This document shows, one piece after another, positions 1 through 8,883 of a DNA stretch of 64,000 bases (position 1 is the stretch's first letter; each line of letters begins with the position of its first letter). This stretch comes from a bacterium (GTDB lineage Bacteria > Sysuimicrobiota > Sysuimicrobiia > Sysuimicrobiales > Humicultoraceae): the NCBI GenBank assembly GCA_031082185.1, contig JAVHLI010000007.1, positions 1-64,000 of the forward strand, written 5' to 3'. The notes beneath the pieces were generated by a model. The model did not search any database, had not been told where the DNA came from, and saw only the letters and a list, made by a program, of their open reading frames with translations. The translations under genes were made by a program, and so were the position numbers.

Positions 1-1809
1 TGCCGCCTCCAGCGCGCGCGCCGCGGCCGGCGAACGGGCGGCCAGCACCTGGAGCCGCGCGCGGAGCAACTCGGCCGCATCCTGCCATACCCAGCGCCGC
101 AGCGCCGGCGCGCCCATGGTCGCCGTATCCGGGAACCCCGGCGTCGGCTCGAACTCCACCCACCCCACCCCGGGGAAGAACACCTCCACCCAGGCATGGG
201 CGTCGCTGTTGCGGACTTCGTACAACCCGGTCAGCGGGTTGAGCGTCCCCGGAGCGTATCCGGTGACCAACCGGGCCGGGATCTCCGCGGCCCGCAGCAG
301 CACGACCATCGCGCTCGCAAACTGCTCGCAGTAGCCCCGCCGCTCCTCAAACAGGAAGTGGTCCACCGCGTCGCCGGGCCGTCGCTGCGGGGGTATGGTC
401 AGGTCGTACCGGTACTCGGCCCACAGGTGACGGTTGATTGCGATGACACGGTCGTAGGTCGTGGGCTGATCTGCTACCAGCCGGCGGGCCAGGTCGTGCA
501 CCCGCTCCGGGATCGGCGGCAGTACCATGTAGCGCTCCCGCAGGTCGGCGGGTACCTCGCCCTGAGCGCCGCGCAGACGCCCAGGGTCGGGGATCAGTGC
601 CCGCGATACCACCGAGTAAACCGTGCCGGCCCTGAGCGTGGACGACAACCTGATCGCGCCGTACCGGTCGAGGTAGACCCGGGCGGTGGACAGGTAGAGA
701 CTCTCCGCCACCGGCGCGGCAAAGACCACGTTGGGCTGCTCCGCCTCAATGAAGAACGACTGCGTGACCCGAATCGGCCGCGCGCCGTAGCGGAGGACCT
801 CGTCCTGCCGGTGGCCCAGGTTGATCGGCGGGAAGCTGCCCTCTGCCTCGTGTACACGGTTGTCGCCGATCTTCCACCCGGCTCCGGTGTAGGTGTCGAA
901 CACCAGCGCCCGCCAGTTGAACTGGTGGGTGGACCGCACACGCATGACCACGGTGTCGTCGAGCCGACCGCGCAGGCGCAGATCAACGGTGGTGCCGAAG
1001 CCGAAGTACCCGCGTGGGTTCCAGAGCCGCTGCGCGCCGCTGTCATCGCCCCCATCCGGGTAGGCCGGGTTGAAGATCCGGCCGGCAAAGAAATCCAGCA
1101 GCAGGCGCTGGGGCGAGAACGGCAGCGTGACCAGGCGCATCCCCTCGTAGCGCGGGGTGAGCGCGAAAACCACGCCGGCCACCAACAGCACCACTATCAG
1201 CAGGTGGTTGGCCGCCGGCATCATCCCCCAGAGCCGTGGACCGGTTCCCGATCCAGAAACCATTCGCGCCGGCCTGCCGGGCGCTCCGCCGGGGGGCGAG
1301 GCGGCCTCCACCGCGGCCTGCCAGGCGTTGTGCACCAACACCTGGACCGCGGCCAGGGCATACGGCACAAGGTAGAACAGGTAGGTCAGGTCCCGGCCGA
1401 ACGCCGCGGCCACCGCCATGAGGATCACCGACGAAAGCAGGCTGAACAGCAGGTCGCGCCTCGCCGGCACATCGAACGAGTGCAGCGTCTGCAGCCAGAG
1501 CAGCAGCACCGTGAGCGGTACGCTTGTGTGGAAGGGATCGGCGTAGACGTCGCGCAGGAACTGCCAGCCCACCTGCAGGCACAGCGCGGCCAGAATCAGC
1601 TTGACCCACCAGTTGCGCTTCCCGCGGCGCCAGTGGGAGAACGCGAACCCGGCGGCGACCAGGACCGGGACTATCAGGCGGTGCTCCAGGAAGTCGTCGT
1701 GGGCGGTCACCGCCATGATGCTCACGACCACCGAGGCCATGGTCCACAACCGGAGCGGCACCGAGTGCTCTGGCGCACCGGTGTCCACGAGGCGGCGCCA
1801 ACCTACCAC
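1..1809 (-). CDS. TgpA-like membrane transglutaminase (3' end outside window)
   Basis: This frame is open for 603 codons and leaves the window. The first ~200 residues hold several hydrophobic membrane segments (TgpA/DUF3488 type). A transglutaminase-like core follows, with catalytic Cys near residue 494 in [12 protein letters not shown] and His in [11 protein letters not shown], then the Asp-side segment [13 protein letters not shown]. The GTG start at 1809 overlaps the TAG of the upstream DUF58 gene (GTGGTAG), which implies translational coupling. MoxR, DUF58 and transglutaminase genes often occur together in envelope or peptidoglycan-related operons. The substrate is unknown. The overall call is firm; the exact start is inferred from the overlap. 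Confidence 0.85.
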   Translation of the reverse strand, partial: MVGWRRLVDTGAPEHSVPLRLWTMASVVVSIMAVTAHDDFLEHRLIVPVLVAAGFAFSHWRRGKRNWWVKLILAALCLQVGWQFLRDVYADPFHTSVPLTVLLLWLQTLHSFDVPARRDLLFSLLSSVILMAVAAAFGRDLTYLFYLVPYALAAVQVLVHNAWQAAVEAASPPGGAPGRPARMVSGSGTGPRLWGMMPAANHLLIVVLLVAGVVFALTPRYEGMRLVTLPFSPQRLLLDFFAGRIFNPAYPDGGDDSGAQRLWNPRGYFGFGTTVDLRLRGRLDDTVVMRVRSTHQFNWRALVFDTYTGAGWKIGDNRVHEAEGSFPPINLGHRQDEVLRYGARPIRVTQSFFIEAEQPNVVFAAPVAESLYLSTARVYLDRYGAIRLSSTLRAGTVYSVVSRALIPDPGRLRGAQGEVPADLRERYMVLPPIPERVHDLARRLVADQPTTYDRVIAINRHLWAEYRYDLTIPPQRRPGDAVDHFLFEERRGYCEQFASAMVVLLRAAEIPARLVTGYAPGTLNPLTGLYEVRNSDAHAWVEVFFPGVGWVEFEPTPGFPDTATMGAPALRRWVWQDAAELLRARLQVLAARSPAAARALEAA

Positions 1810-2855
1810 GCCTGCACCGTCCCATCCTCCAAGCAGACGAGGACTGAGGCAGGTCCGCCGGGCCACGATCCGCTACCGGAAAGAGCGGTCACGACAATCA
1901 GGTGGCGGCCGGACGCGGCCAGTTGCGGGAGCACCTCTGCCACCGGCGGCGCGCAGGGAGCCACGCCGGCCAGCCAGTCCATCGCCGCCTCGCGGCCGCG
2001 GTGCTGAACTACCCCCTCCTCCCATCCGGCCAGCACGACGTCCGCCTCCCGGTCGAGTGCCGCCTGGAAGAGCGAGGCCGCCGCGCGCACGACGGCGTCC
2101 AGTTGCTCCGCGCTCTGCCGGCGATCGAGGTCAACGACGATCGCGGCGCCGGGCGTCACCGGCCGCTCGAACTCACGGACGACCAGGGCCCCGCGCCGCG
2201 CCGAAGATCTCCAGTGGATGTGGGCAGGATTGTCACCCCGCCTGTAGTCCCGCACGCCGTAGAGGTCCTCGGCCTGCCGCGTACGCGCGCCCGAGGACCC
2301 ACCTTCGAGTACCGGGATCAGGTGCGCCATCACCCCTGAGGGCACCGGTCGGGTCCGCGGCCAGATCGTGACCCCTCCGGAGACGCTGACCCCTCCGGAG
2401 GCGCCGCCCCGGCCGGTGGACGGAACCTTGCGGCGCGCCGCGAACAGGCCCAGCGGCCCCCGGGACGCCACCGTCACCGCGTCGAGCGCGAACCGACCGC
2501 GGCCGGGCGGCACAACCGTCAGGTCAACCGTGAGCCGGATGCCGGGGATTACATGCGGTAGCAGGGCCCGCGCCCGCGCGCCCGACCATCCACCCTCAAC
2601 AACGAGGAACCGGCCGCCCCGGGCGGATTCCAGCGTGATCTCAACCGGCAGGGGAACGCCCTCTACCCCCCGGGCCGGAGTCCGCTGCTCAATGCTCAGC
2701 CGGCGCAGAGGAACATGCGCCGTGGCCGCGCCGACGAAGAGCAGCGAGACCAGCAGGGCGTCGAGAACGAAGAGGAGCCCGGAGGCCAGGTTGGTCGCAA
2801 GCAGAAAGACCGCGCCCGCCAGCAGCAGCGTGGCGGTGCCCTCACGCGTCGGCAC
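1803..2855 (-). CDS. DUF58 domain protein
   Basis: 350 residues. Two hydrophobic segments at the N-terminus (about residues 8-45) are followed by a beta-rich region and the DUF58 signature [20 protein letters not shown], then a von Willebrand A-like C-terminal part beginning [11 protein letters not shown]58 proteins partner with MoxR ATPases; the MoxR gene lies immediately upstream and overlaps this start by 14 bp. Its stop overlaps the transglutaminase start. The role is probably envelope-associated assembly or activation, but no specific substrate can be read from the sequence. Confidence 0.9.
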   Translation of the reverse strand: MPTREGTATLLLAGAVFLLATNLASGLLFVLDALLVSLLFVGAATAHVPLRRLSIEQRTPARGVEGVPLPVEITLESARGGRFLVVEGGWSGARARALLPHVIPGIRLTVDLTVVPPGRGRFALDAVTVASRGPLGLFAARRKVPSTGRGGASGGVSVSGGVTIWPRTRPVPSGVMAHLIPVLEGGSSGARTRQAEDLYGVRDYRRGDNPAHIHWRSSARRGALVVREFERPVTPGAAIVVDLDRRQSAEQLDAVVRAAASLFQAALDREADVVLAGWEEGVVQHRGREAAMDWLAGVAPCAPPVAEVLPQLAASGRHLIVVTALSGSGSWPGGPASVLVCLEDGTVQAW

Positions 2856-3792
2856 GAGGCGCCTCGAAGACCGGCACCGGCGTCTGCGCCAGGATCTCCA
2901 CGATCACGGCCTCAGCCGAGGATGCCGGTCCGGCCTGTGATCGAAGAACCATCCGGTGGGCCATCAGTGGGACCGCCAGCGCCTTCACATCGTCGGGGGT
3001 GACGAACGAGCGGCCGGCCAGCGCAGCCCGCGCCTGCGCTGCGCGCACCAGGGCCAAGCCGCCGCGAGGGCTGCAGCCGAGCGCAACCGAAGGGTGGTCC
3101 CGGGTTGCGCCGGTAACCGCCAGCACGTACTCGCGCACCGCCGGGCTGACCACGATCGCCGCCGCGGCTTCTTGCATAGCCAGCACCTCGGAAGGCGCCA
3201 CCACCGGCGTGACCGTCTCGATGGGATGGTGCCCGGCGTGACCGGCCAGCATCGCGCGCTCCGCCTCCAGCGGGGGGTATCCCAGCGATGTGGCCATCGC
3301 GAAGCGGTCGAGCTGGCCTTCCGGCAGAGGATAGGTCCCGTGATGCTCGGTCGGATTGAGCGTGGCGATCAAGAAGAACGGGTGCGGCAGCCGCCGCGCC
3401 TGGCCGTCGGCCGTGACCTGCCCCTCGTCCATCGGCTCCAGGAAGGACGACTGCGTGCGCGGCGTGGCGCGGTTCAGTTCGTCCACCAGGACCACGTTGG
3501 CGAAGATCGGGCCGGGCACGAACCGGGTCTCGAAGGTGCGTGGGTCAATGATCGAGGTACCGAGCACATCAGAGGGCAGCAGGTCCGGAGTGCACTGGAT
3601 GCGCGTGAACTCCCCGCCGATCGAACGGGCCAGGGCCCGGGCCAGCATGGTCTTGCCCACGCCGGGCACGTCGCGCAACAGCACGTGCCCACGGGAGAGC
3701 AGGGCCACCAGCACCAGGTCAATGACCGCGTCTTTGCCCAGGATGACGCGGCCGATGCTCTCGCGCAGCCGGGCGATCTGGTCAGCGAGCAT
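2842..3792 (-). CDS. MoxR family AAA+ ATPase
   Basis: 316 residues, normal MoxR length. Walker A is GVGKTMLARALA near residue 45 and Walker B is VVLVDELNRATPRTQ near 110. Sensor and arginine-finger regions (LNPTEHHGTYPLPEGQLDRF) match the MoxR clade, and the C-terminal lid domain is present. It is first in a three-gene operon with DUF58 and transglutaminase genes. Known MoxR proteins act as chaperone-like ATPases for VWA/DUF58 partners. The 42-bp gap upstream contains the AT-rich motif ACATATATGT, possibly part of a promoter or operator. Confidence 0.92.
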   Translation of the reverse strand: MLADQIARLRESIGRVILGKDAVIDLVLVALLSRGHVLLRDVPGVGKTMLARALARSIGGEFTRIQCTPDLLPSDVLGTSIIDPRTFETRFVPGPIFANVVLVDELNRATPRTQSSFLEPMDEGQVTADGQARRLPHPFFLIATLNPTEHHGTYPLPEGQLDRFAMATSLGYPPLEAERAMLAGHAGHHPIETVTPVVAPSEVLAMQEAAAAIVVSPAVREYVLAVTGATRDHPSVALGCSPRGGLALVRAAQARAALAGRSFVTPDDVKALAVPLMAHRMVLRSQAGPASSAEAVIVEILAQTPVPVFEAPRADA

Positions 3793-3834
3793 CGGGGGCC
3801 ACCCTGACCAGTGTCAACATATATGTCACCTGTA

Positions 3835-4929
3835 TCACCGCTGGCGCCAGGTCCAGACATTGTGCACCACGAAGTTCAGCAACCCGCCGAGGCCGATGGC
3901 GATGAGGTTCGAGAGCATCGGTATCAGCCCGACGTGCGTCAGCCCCCAGAGGAACCCCAGGTAGATCAGGTAGCCCAACCAGGTGGCCATATAGTACCTG
4001 CCCATCCGCTGCAAGAAGGAGGACAAGGCCCCTTCCTTGCGGTCGGCCCAAGTGTAGGCATTGTTCAGCAGGAAGTTGGTAAACGTCGAAACCAGACCCG
4101 CTGCAACGCCCGCCTGCATGTAGTGAACGCCCAGCCGTTGCGTGAGCAACCAGAACACGACCATGTTGACGGCCACGCCGCTGGCGCCCACGAGTAGGAA
4201 CTTCCACAGCCGCGAGTCCGCGGGGCTGGCCGTGACGAGAACCGCAATGTGGCGAAACAGGTCGAGCCCCTGCCGGAGCGTCGCCTTGGTCTCTCCTGCG
4301 CCGCGCGCCTCGAAGACGTAGGGGACCTCGGCCACGCGCCGGTACCGGCCGCGCGCCAGGATCTCCAGCAGGATCTTGAACCCTACCGGTTGGAGCGTTA
4401 CCCCCTCCACCACGCTCCGGCGCACCACGAAGCAGCCCGAGAGGGGATCGCTGCTACGCCGCGCGGCGCCGAGCAGCGCCCAGGCGAGCAGCCGTGTGGC
4501 CTGCGAGACCAGCCGCCGCCAGGGCGACAGCCCGGGCCGGGCCGCGCCGGGCAGGTAGCGCGAGGCCACGGCCAGGTCGGCGTGCTCCTCCTCCAGGTGG
4601 CGCATCAGGGCCGCCAACACCTCGGGGGGGTGCTGAAGGTCGGCGTCCAGCACCCCGAGCACCTCGCCACGGCCGATGCGAAACCCCGCCACCACCGCGC
4701 CGGCCAGGCCGTCTCCCCGCTCGCGGTGATGCACCGTGATCCTGGGGTCCGCCCGCGCTGCCTCGGCCAGCACCGCGTCCGTCCCGTCGGTGCTGTCGTC
4801 CACGAAGACCAGTTCATGGTCAACGGATCCCAGCGCGGTCCGCAGCGCAACCAGGAGGCGCGGGATGTTCTCCCGCTCGTTGCGGGTGGGAATGACAACC
4901 GACAGGCCTGGGGGTTGGGGCATCATCAT
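3835..4929 (-). CDS. GT2 polyprenyl-phosphate glycosyltransferase fused to GtrA domain
   Basis: 364 residues. The N-terminal ~230 residues form a family 2 glycosyltransferase of the dolichol-phosphate mannosyltransferase type (VVIPTRNERENIPRLL, VDDSTDGTD, DADLQHPPE, ASRYLPGA). The C-terminal ~125 residues have four membrane segments typical of GtrA (LVGASGVAVNMVVFWLL, FTNFLLNNAYTWADR, NFVVHNVWTWR). Likely role: loading a sugar onto a polyprenyl carrier and helping flip it for cell-surface glycan decoration. The start ATG overlaps the mazF stop by 4 bp (ATGA), so the gene is read with the TA pair upstream. Confidence 0.92.
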   Translation of the reverse strand: MMMPQPPGLSVVIPTRNERENIPRLLVALRTALGSVDHELVFVDDSTDGTDAVLAEAARADPRITVHHRERGDGLAGAVVAGFRIGRGEVLGVLDADLQHPPEVLAALMRHLEEEHADLAVASRYLPGAARPGLSPWRRLVSQATRLLAWALLGAARRSSDPLSGCFVVRRSVVEGVTLQPVGFKILLEILARGRYRRVAEVPYVFEARGAGETKATLRQGLDLFRHIAVLVTASPADSRLWKFLLVGASGVAVNMVVFWLLTQRLGVHYMQAGVAAGLVSTFTNFLLNNAYTWADRKEGALSSFLQRMGRYYMATWLGYLIYLGFLWGLTHVGLIPMLSNLIAIGLGGLLNFVVHNVWTWRQR

Positions 4930-5261
4930 TGTGACAGCAGCGTTGCAAGCTTGAGCAAGGCCTCCTGCACCGTGTCACCCGGAAGCGTGCAGATCCACTC
5001 CGCCTCCCGGGCCTTCCAGTCCAGGCTCTTCGCCTGGTCGGAAAGGATCACACCTTGGATTGGAAGCCCCTCAGGGATCTGAACCTCGAACGGGTACCCC
5101 TTCACTTGGCTGGTGATGGGGCACAGGATGGCCAAACCAACCTTGCCATTGTACGCGCCAGGCGACATCACCAGCGCCGGCCGTCGCCCCGCCTGTTCGC
5201 GCCCCGTCCGCGGATTCATGGAAACCCAGACCACGTCTCCTCGATCCGGTACCTTGGCCAT
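4926..5261 (-). CDS. mazF: MazF/PemK family toxin (endoribonuclease)
   Basis: 111 residues, standard MazF length. The N-terminal strand motif RGDVVWVSMNP and the segments GREQAGRRPALVMSP, CPITSQVKGYPFEV and VILSDQAKSLDW are the conserved landmarks, including the Arg of the first strand and the Thr-Ser loop (ITSQ) near the active site. The family consists of sequence-specific single-strand ribonucleases neutralised by a MazE partner. The mazE gene ends 3 bp upstream. The stop overlaps the start of the GT2-GtrA gene. All landmarks are intact, so the toxin is probably functional. Confidence 0.93.
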   Translation of the reverse strand: MAKVPDRGDVVWVSMNPRTGREQAGRRPALVMSPGAYNGKVGLAILCPITSQVKGYPFEVQIPEGLPIQGVILSDQAKSLDWKAREAEWICTLPGDTVQEALLKLATLLSQ

Positions 5262-5264
5262 GGC

Positions 5265-5507
5265 CTACCAGGCCTCGTTCCCTTGCGAAGGGCCGGTGTC
5301 CACTTCGCGATGCAAATTGCTCTTCCGGACGCCGCGCAGCAGTTCATCCAGACTGGGCGGAGTTGGGACAGCCGGCTCAACGATGAGCCTTCCTCGATGC
5401 AGCCGAAGCACAACGGGAGAGTCGTCCTCCAAGCCGACGTCGGCGGCAAAGGCCTTGGGAATTCGCACTGCAAGGCTGTTGCCCCATCGCTGAACGCGCG
5501 TCTTCAT
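5265..5507 (-). CDS. mazE: MazE family antitoxin (AbrB-like swapped-hairpin)
   Basis: 80 residues from the ATG at 5507, chosen because AAGGAGG lies at ideal spacing and because MKTRVQRWGNSLAVRIPK is the canonical MazE N-terminus. A longer reading from 5546 adds 13 unsupported residues. The N-terminal DNA-binding hairpin is followed by the toxin-binding tail (PPSLDELLRGVRK). Paired with mazF 3 bp downstream. The upstream DNA holds TATACT and two GTATA half-repeats (GTATACTCATTGTATAG), consistent with an autoregulated promoter. Confidence 0.93.
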   Translation of the reverse strand: MKTRVQRWGNSLAVRIPKAFAADVGLEDDSPVVLRLHRGRLIVEPAVPTPPSLDELLRGVRKSNLHREVDTGPSQGNEAW

Positions 5508-5578
5508 TGGGTCCTCCTTCAGCGGACTATACAATGAGTATACCACGCGTGCGGTTCATGAGTCAGCAATCCGCGCCA

Positions 5579-5905
5579 TCACGCCTCGTCGCGATGCGTG
5601 ATCCCGACGACCGCGGCCAGCCCTCGGACGAACTCGTCGAGGTCGCCCGTCGGCAGACGTCCGAGCCTGCGGCGGATGACTTGACGGGAAATCGTCGTAA
5701 TCTTGGCCCGTACTACCGACGGATGAAGCAGCCCCGACGCCTCCCATCCCTGCACCAGATGGTCTTCCGGCCTCCGGGGTGCCTCGATGCGGCTCGTTAT
5801 CATTGCTACGATGCAGTCGGCGCACCCGGCATGGTACTCGCGGGTGCTGATGACGAGCGCAGGCCGAAGGTGCTCGCCGCGTGCATCCGTGAACGGGAAG
5901 GGCAC
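5579..5905 (-). pseudogene. MazF/PemK-like toxin lacking its first strand
   Basis: The 108-residue frame begins with GTG at MPFPFTDARGEHLRPALVIS and continues through ITSRIEAPRRPEDH, SGLLHPSVVRAKI and RRLGRLPTGDLDEFV, all typical PemK/MazF segments. The usual opening strand RGDVVLV is missing. The preceding in-frame codon block ends at the stop of the flippase gene, 18 bp upstream in the same frame. An alternative frame reads AAGDL just before VPFPF, suggesting a one-base loss or N-terminal deletion. No antitoxin adjoins it. Probably inactive, although a short active form cannot be excluded. Confidence 0.55.
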
Positions 5906-5923
5906 AGGTCGCCAGCAGCGTCC

Positions 5924-7132
5924 TCATCCCTGAAGCGGATCCAGGCGTCTGCTCCGCAGATACAACCACATCCCCACTGCGGCAAACGCCTCGGCCGCCA
6001 CCACGGCCCAGGCCATCCCCCTCCCCCCAAACGAAGGCGCGAGCCAGATCGCCAGCGCCAGATTGAGCAACCCTGCCCCGATGACGATCCGGGTGAAGGG
6101 CCGATCCAGCCCGAGCGGGAGCATCCACTGGATGCCCAGGACGTTGCTGGCCGCGGCCAGGGGTGGGACCAGTGCCAGCACGCGCAGCACCGCGACCGCG
6201 GGCTCGAACCCCGGGCCCAAGAGCAGGCGAACCAAGACCGGCGCCCCCAGGAAGGCCGCGACCCCCAGCAGCACTCCGCCCAGTCCCATCGCGGCCAACC
6301 CCAACCGGACCATCCGGAGCGCCTCGGTGCGCGCGTGGTCGGCCAGGCGGCTGACGCGCGGGTAGAGCGCCTGACCTGCCGGACCCAGCAGCCCAATTAT
6401 GGCCCTGCCGATCTTCTCCGCGCCCGCGTAGTAGCCCACAACCTGGGGCGGCGCGAACAGGCCCAGGATGAAAGCGTTGCCGGCTGTGTAGAGGCCTGCC
6501 GATGCGCGGAAGACGAACATGCTCCAGCCCATGCGCAGCGCGTCCTGGGTCGCCTGCCAGGCGGGCCACCGGATCGGCGCCTCGCGGCGGATCATGAACC
6601 ACCCGCCGCAGAAGGCCAGGAAGCCCGCGGCCGCCTGCAGCAACAGCACCAGGGCCGCATCCTCCGGCGCGCGCACCAGAACGAAGATGCCCACGGTCGC
6701 CAGGGCTCTTGTCCCGGTGTCGAGCAGCGCGGCCTGCCGCATCCGCTCCATCCCCACCAGGTACCATCCGAACGAGGAACCCTGGGCGATCCCCCAGAGG
6801 TACGCGCCCCAGAGCAGCCCGGGATGCTCTCCCAGAACCGGCAGCCGAGCCGCCAGCATGAGTGGAATCGGGAGGATGAGCACCGCCAGCAGCGCCCGCG
6901 CACCCAGCACCCCTGCTGCGAGATCTGCCAGCCGGGCACGATCGCCCCTGGAACGGGCGACCTCGCGTGTGGCCGACAGGTGAAAGCCGTACTCCACCAT
7001 ATGCGTGATGTAGATGCCCAAGGCCAGAGCCATCGCCAGACGGCCCCAGCCGGCCGGCCCCAGCACGCGGGCAAGGTACGGCACGGTGACGAGCGGCAGC
7101 AAGTAGTTGGCCAGGTGTGCCCAGTACAGCAC
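5924..7132 (-). CDS. Oligosaccharide flippase (Wzx/MATE-like)
   Basis: 402 residues with about twelve hydrophobic segments (for example NYLLPLVTVPYLARVLGP, ALLAVLILPIPLML, MAWAVVAAEAFAAVGMWLYL). It matches polysaccharide-transport flippases that move lipid-linked oligosaccharides across the membrane. The annotated GTG at 7132 omits a conserved upstream stretch (LRHSLAQNAL) that is in frame back to a CTG at 7183 overlapping the GT2 stop as CTGA. The true start may therefore be that CTG, adding 17 residues. It sits between two GT2 genes. Confidence 0.88.
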   Translation of the reverse strand: MLYWAHLANYLLPLVTVPYLARVLGPAGWGRLAMALALGIYITHMVEYGFHLSATREVARSRGDRARLADLAAGVLGARALLAVLILPIPLMLAARLPVLGEHPGLLWGAYLWGIAQGSSFGWYLVGMERMRQAALLDTGTRALATVGIFVLVRAPEDAALVLLLQAAAGFLAFCGGWFMIRREAPIRWPAWQATQDALRMGWSMFVFRASAGLYTAGNAFILGLFAPPQVVGYYAGAEKIGRAIIGLLGPAGQALYPRVSRLADHARTEALRMVRLGLAAMGLGGVLLGVAAFLGAPVLVRLLLGPGFEPAVAVLRVLALVPPLAAASNVLGIQWMLPLGLDRPFTRIVIGAGLLNLALAIWLAPSFGGRGMAWAVVAAEAFAAVGMWLYLRSRRLDPLQG

Positions 7133-7179
7133 CAGCGCGTTCTGGGCCAGACTGTGCCGCAGGAGGCCGCGGAGCTCGT

Positions 7180-7959
7180 TCAGCGCGTCCCCTCCGGGGG
7201 AGACCCAGGAACCCGGGGCGATCGTGTGGCGATGAGCCGCAGGTAGCCGAGTATGGTCCTGGCCGCGGGCATCTTGCTGCGGCCGGCCTTGCGGTCGTAG
7301 CGCAGGTCGAGCGGCACCTCAACGATGCGCGGCCGGAAGACCGCGAGCTTGACCAGCAGTTCGGTCATCACCACGAACCCGGCCGACTCGATCAGGCGCG
7401 GCCCGTAAGCCGCCAGCGCCTGCCCCAGCAACTCGGCGCGGTAGGCGCGGTACCCGCACGAGTAGTCGCGGACCCCGTGTAGCCCGAAGCGCAGGCGGAG
7501 CAGCCATCCCACCCCGGCGCTGAGAAGTGCGCGGTGCGGTGGAACTCCGGCCTGAACCGCGCCGTGGACGTAGCGTGACGCGATGACCACGTCGGCCCCG
7601 CCGCGCAGCGCCTCGAGCATCGCCGGGATCTGCTCGGGCGAGTGTGTGTTGTCGGCATCCATGGTGACGATGACGCCCGCTGGCCCATCCGGCGCCGCCT
7701 CGCGGCAGGCGTGCTCCAGGCCGGTGCGGATCGCGGCGGCCAGGCCACGGTTTCGTCGATGAACCAGCACGGTCAGGGGGATGCGGCCCGCGAAGCCCTG
7801 CGCGAGCTCGCCGGTCCCGTCGGTGCTGCCGTCGTCCACCACGACGACACGCACGGCCGCCATGTCCGCAAGCCGCCTGCCGAGGGCCTCGATTGCTTCC
7901 AGCAGCGGCGGCAGCCCGGCGGCCTCGTTGTAGGCGGGGAGCACGATCCAGACGGCCAC
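7180..7959 (-). CDS. GT2 glycosyltransferase (dolichol-phosphate mannosyltransferase type)
   Basis: 259 residues. The GT-A fold begins at the N-terminus (VWIVLPAYNEAAGLPPLL), with VVVVDDGSTDGTGEL, the metal-binding TMDADNTHSPEQIP and ASRYVHGA. SCGYRAYRAELL resembles the DPM1 acceptor region. There are no C-terminal membrane helices, so it is a soluble or peripheral enzyme acting on a polyprenyl-phosphate acceptor. Immediately upstream of the flippase, in a cell-surface glycan operon. Upstream (7960-8091) is the divergent AbiE promoter region. Confidence 0.9.
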   Translation of the reverse strand: MAVWIVLPAYNEAAGLPPLLEAIEALGRRLADMAAVRVVVVDDGSTDGTGELAQGFAGRIPLTVLVHRRNRGLAAAIRTGLEHACREAAPDGPAGVIVTMDADNTHSPEQIPAMLEALRGGADVVIASRYVHGAVQAGVPPHRALLSAGVGWLLRLRFGLHGVRDYSCGYRAYRAELLGQALAAYGPRLIESAGFVVMTELLVKLAVFRPRIVEVPLDLRYDRKAGRSKMPAARTILGYLRLIATRSPRVPGSPPEGTR

Positions 7960-8065
7960 TCCTGCCGGGTTCGTCTCGCCGGAGCCGATTCCTGCGCCGT
8001 ACGCGGTGCCTTGGCGCCGCGTCGCCCCTGAACCTCAACTCCGTCCCGGACGTTTTATTATGTAC

Positions 8066-8093
8066 TTGAATTTATGGAAATCTGAGTTAGAAT
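8066..8093 (+). promoter_or_regulatory. Candidate promoter of the AbiE pair
   Basis: TTGAAT (8066-8071) and TAGAAT (8088-8093) are separated by 16 bp in a conspicuously AT-rich patch. Transcription would begin at about 8100, at or next to the in-frame GTG at 8101, so the toxin mRNA may be leaderless. No ribosome binding site is visible before either ATG 8092 or GTG 8101. Confidence 0.4.
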
Positions 8094-8883
8094 GCATAAT
8101 GTGACCTTCAATCCTCTCCAGAAACGGGAGATCTTTCACCTGGCGTTCCTGCGGGCGCTCGCTCGCTCGGTGCCTCTGTCGGCCTTTGTCGTGAAAGGCG
8201 GGGGCAATCTTCGCTTCTTCTTCGGAAGCATCCGCTACTCCGAAGACATGGACCTCGATGCGGCCGGCATCGAGGTCCACGTGCTGCGCGACAAGGTCAT
8301 GGCGATCCTCACCTCCTCCGCACTGGCCGATACCCTGCGGACCTTCGGGATCGAGCGCATCGAGCCTCCGGCCATCTCGCGCGCCAAGCAGACCGAAACG
8401 GTGCAGCGATTCAAGGTGCACCTCATCACGTCTGCAGGGGAAGACCTGTCTACCAAAGTTGAGTTCTCAAGACGCGGGTTGGACTCGCCGCTCCGATCGG
8501 AAGCCATCTCGGCCTCGGTGCTTGCAGCCTACCGCATGACTCCCCTGATCGCGCCCCACTACACGGCGCCTGCGGCGGTCCGCCAGAAGATTCGGGCCCT
8601 GGCCTCCAGGCATCATGTGCAAGGGAGGGATATCTTCGACCTCTACATGCTGAGCACGCACCCAGAAATCGCGAACGTCAATCTCGCTGATGGCATCCCA
8701 CGATCAATGGCCCAAGTCGCCCGGGAGAGAATCTTCGCGGTGGGCTACGAACAATACCGGGACACCGTCGTGGCCTTCCTCGGGCCCGAGGATCGAGCCG
8801 CGCATGATTCGAGTCAGATCTGGGACGAGATCCGACTTCGCGCGGTCGCCCTTCTTGAGCAGAGGGCTCAGGATGACCGGTAG
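8092..8883 (+). CDS. AbiEii-type nucleotidyltransferase toxin
   Basis: 263 residues. The family motif KGGGNLRFFFGSIRYSEDMD (from about residue 37) contains the G-G/N-L-R and S-x-D-x-D nucleotidyltransferase signatures. RDIFDLYML and the C-terminal helices match AbiEii/AbiGii proteins, which act as abortive-infection or TA toxins by modifying RNA (tRNA in characterised relatives). The start could be ATG 8092 or GTG 8101. The partner AbiEi-like gene begins 11 bp before this stop. Toxin-first order is opposite to the classical abiEi-abiEii arrangement. Confidence 0.85.
   Translation: MHNVTFNPLQKREIFHLAFLRALARSVPLSAFVVKGGGNLRFFFGSIRYSEDMDLDAAGIEVHVLRDKVMAILTSSALADTLRTFGIERIEPPAISRAKQTETVQRFKVHLITSAGEDLSTKVEFSRRGLDSPLRSEAISASVLAAYRMTPLIAPHYTAPAAVRQKIRALASRHHVQGRDIFDLYMLSTHPEIANVNLADGIPRSMAQVARERIFAVGYEQYRDTVVAFLGPEDRAAHDSSQIWDEIRLRAVALLEQRAQDDR

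Noticed and set aside
196-2007. 603-codon plus-strand open frame
   Set aside because: It lies opposite the transglutaminase gene, is rich in Arg/Gly/Pro/His and shows no domain. High GC leaves long open antisense frames.
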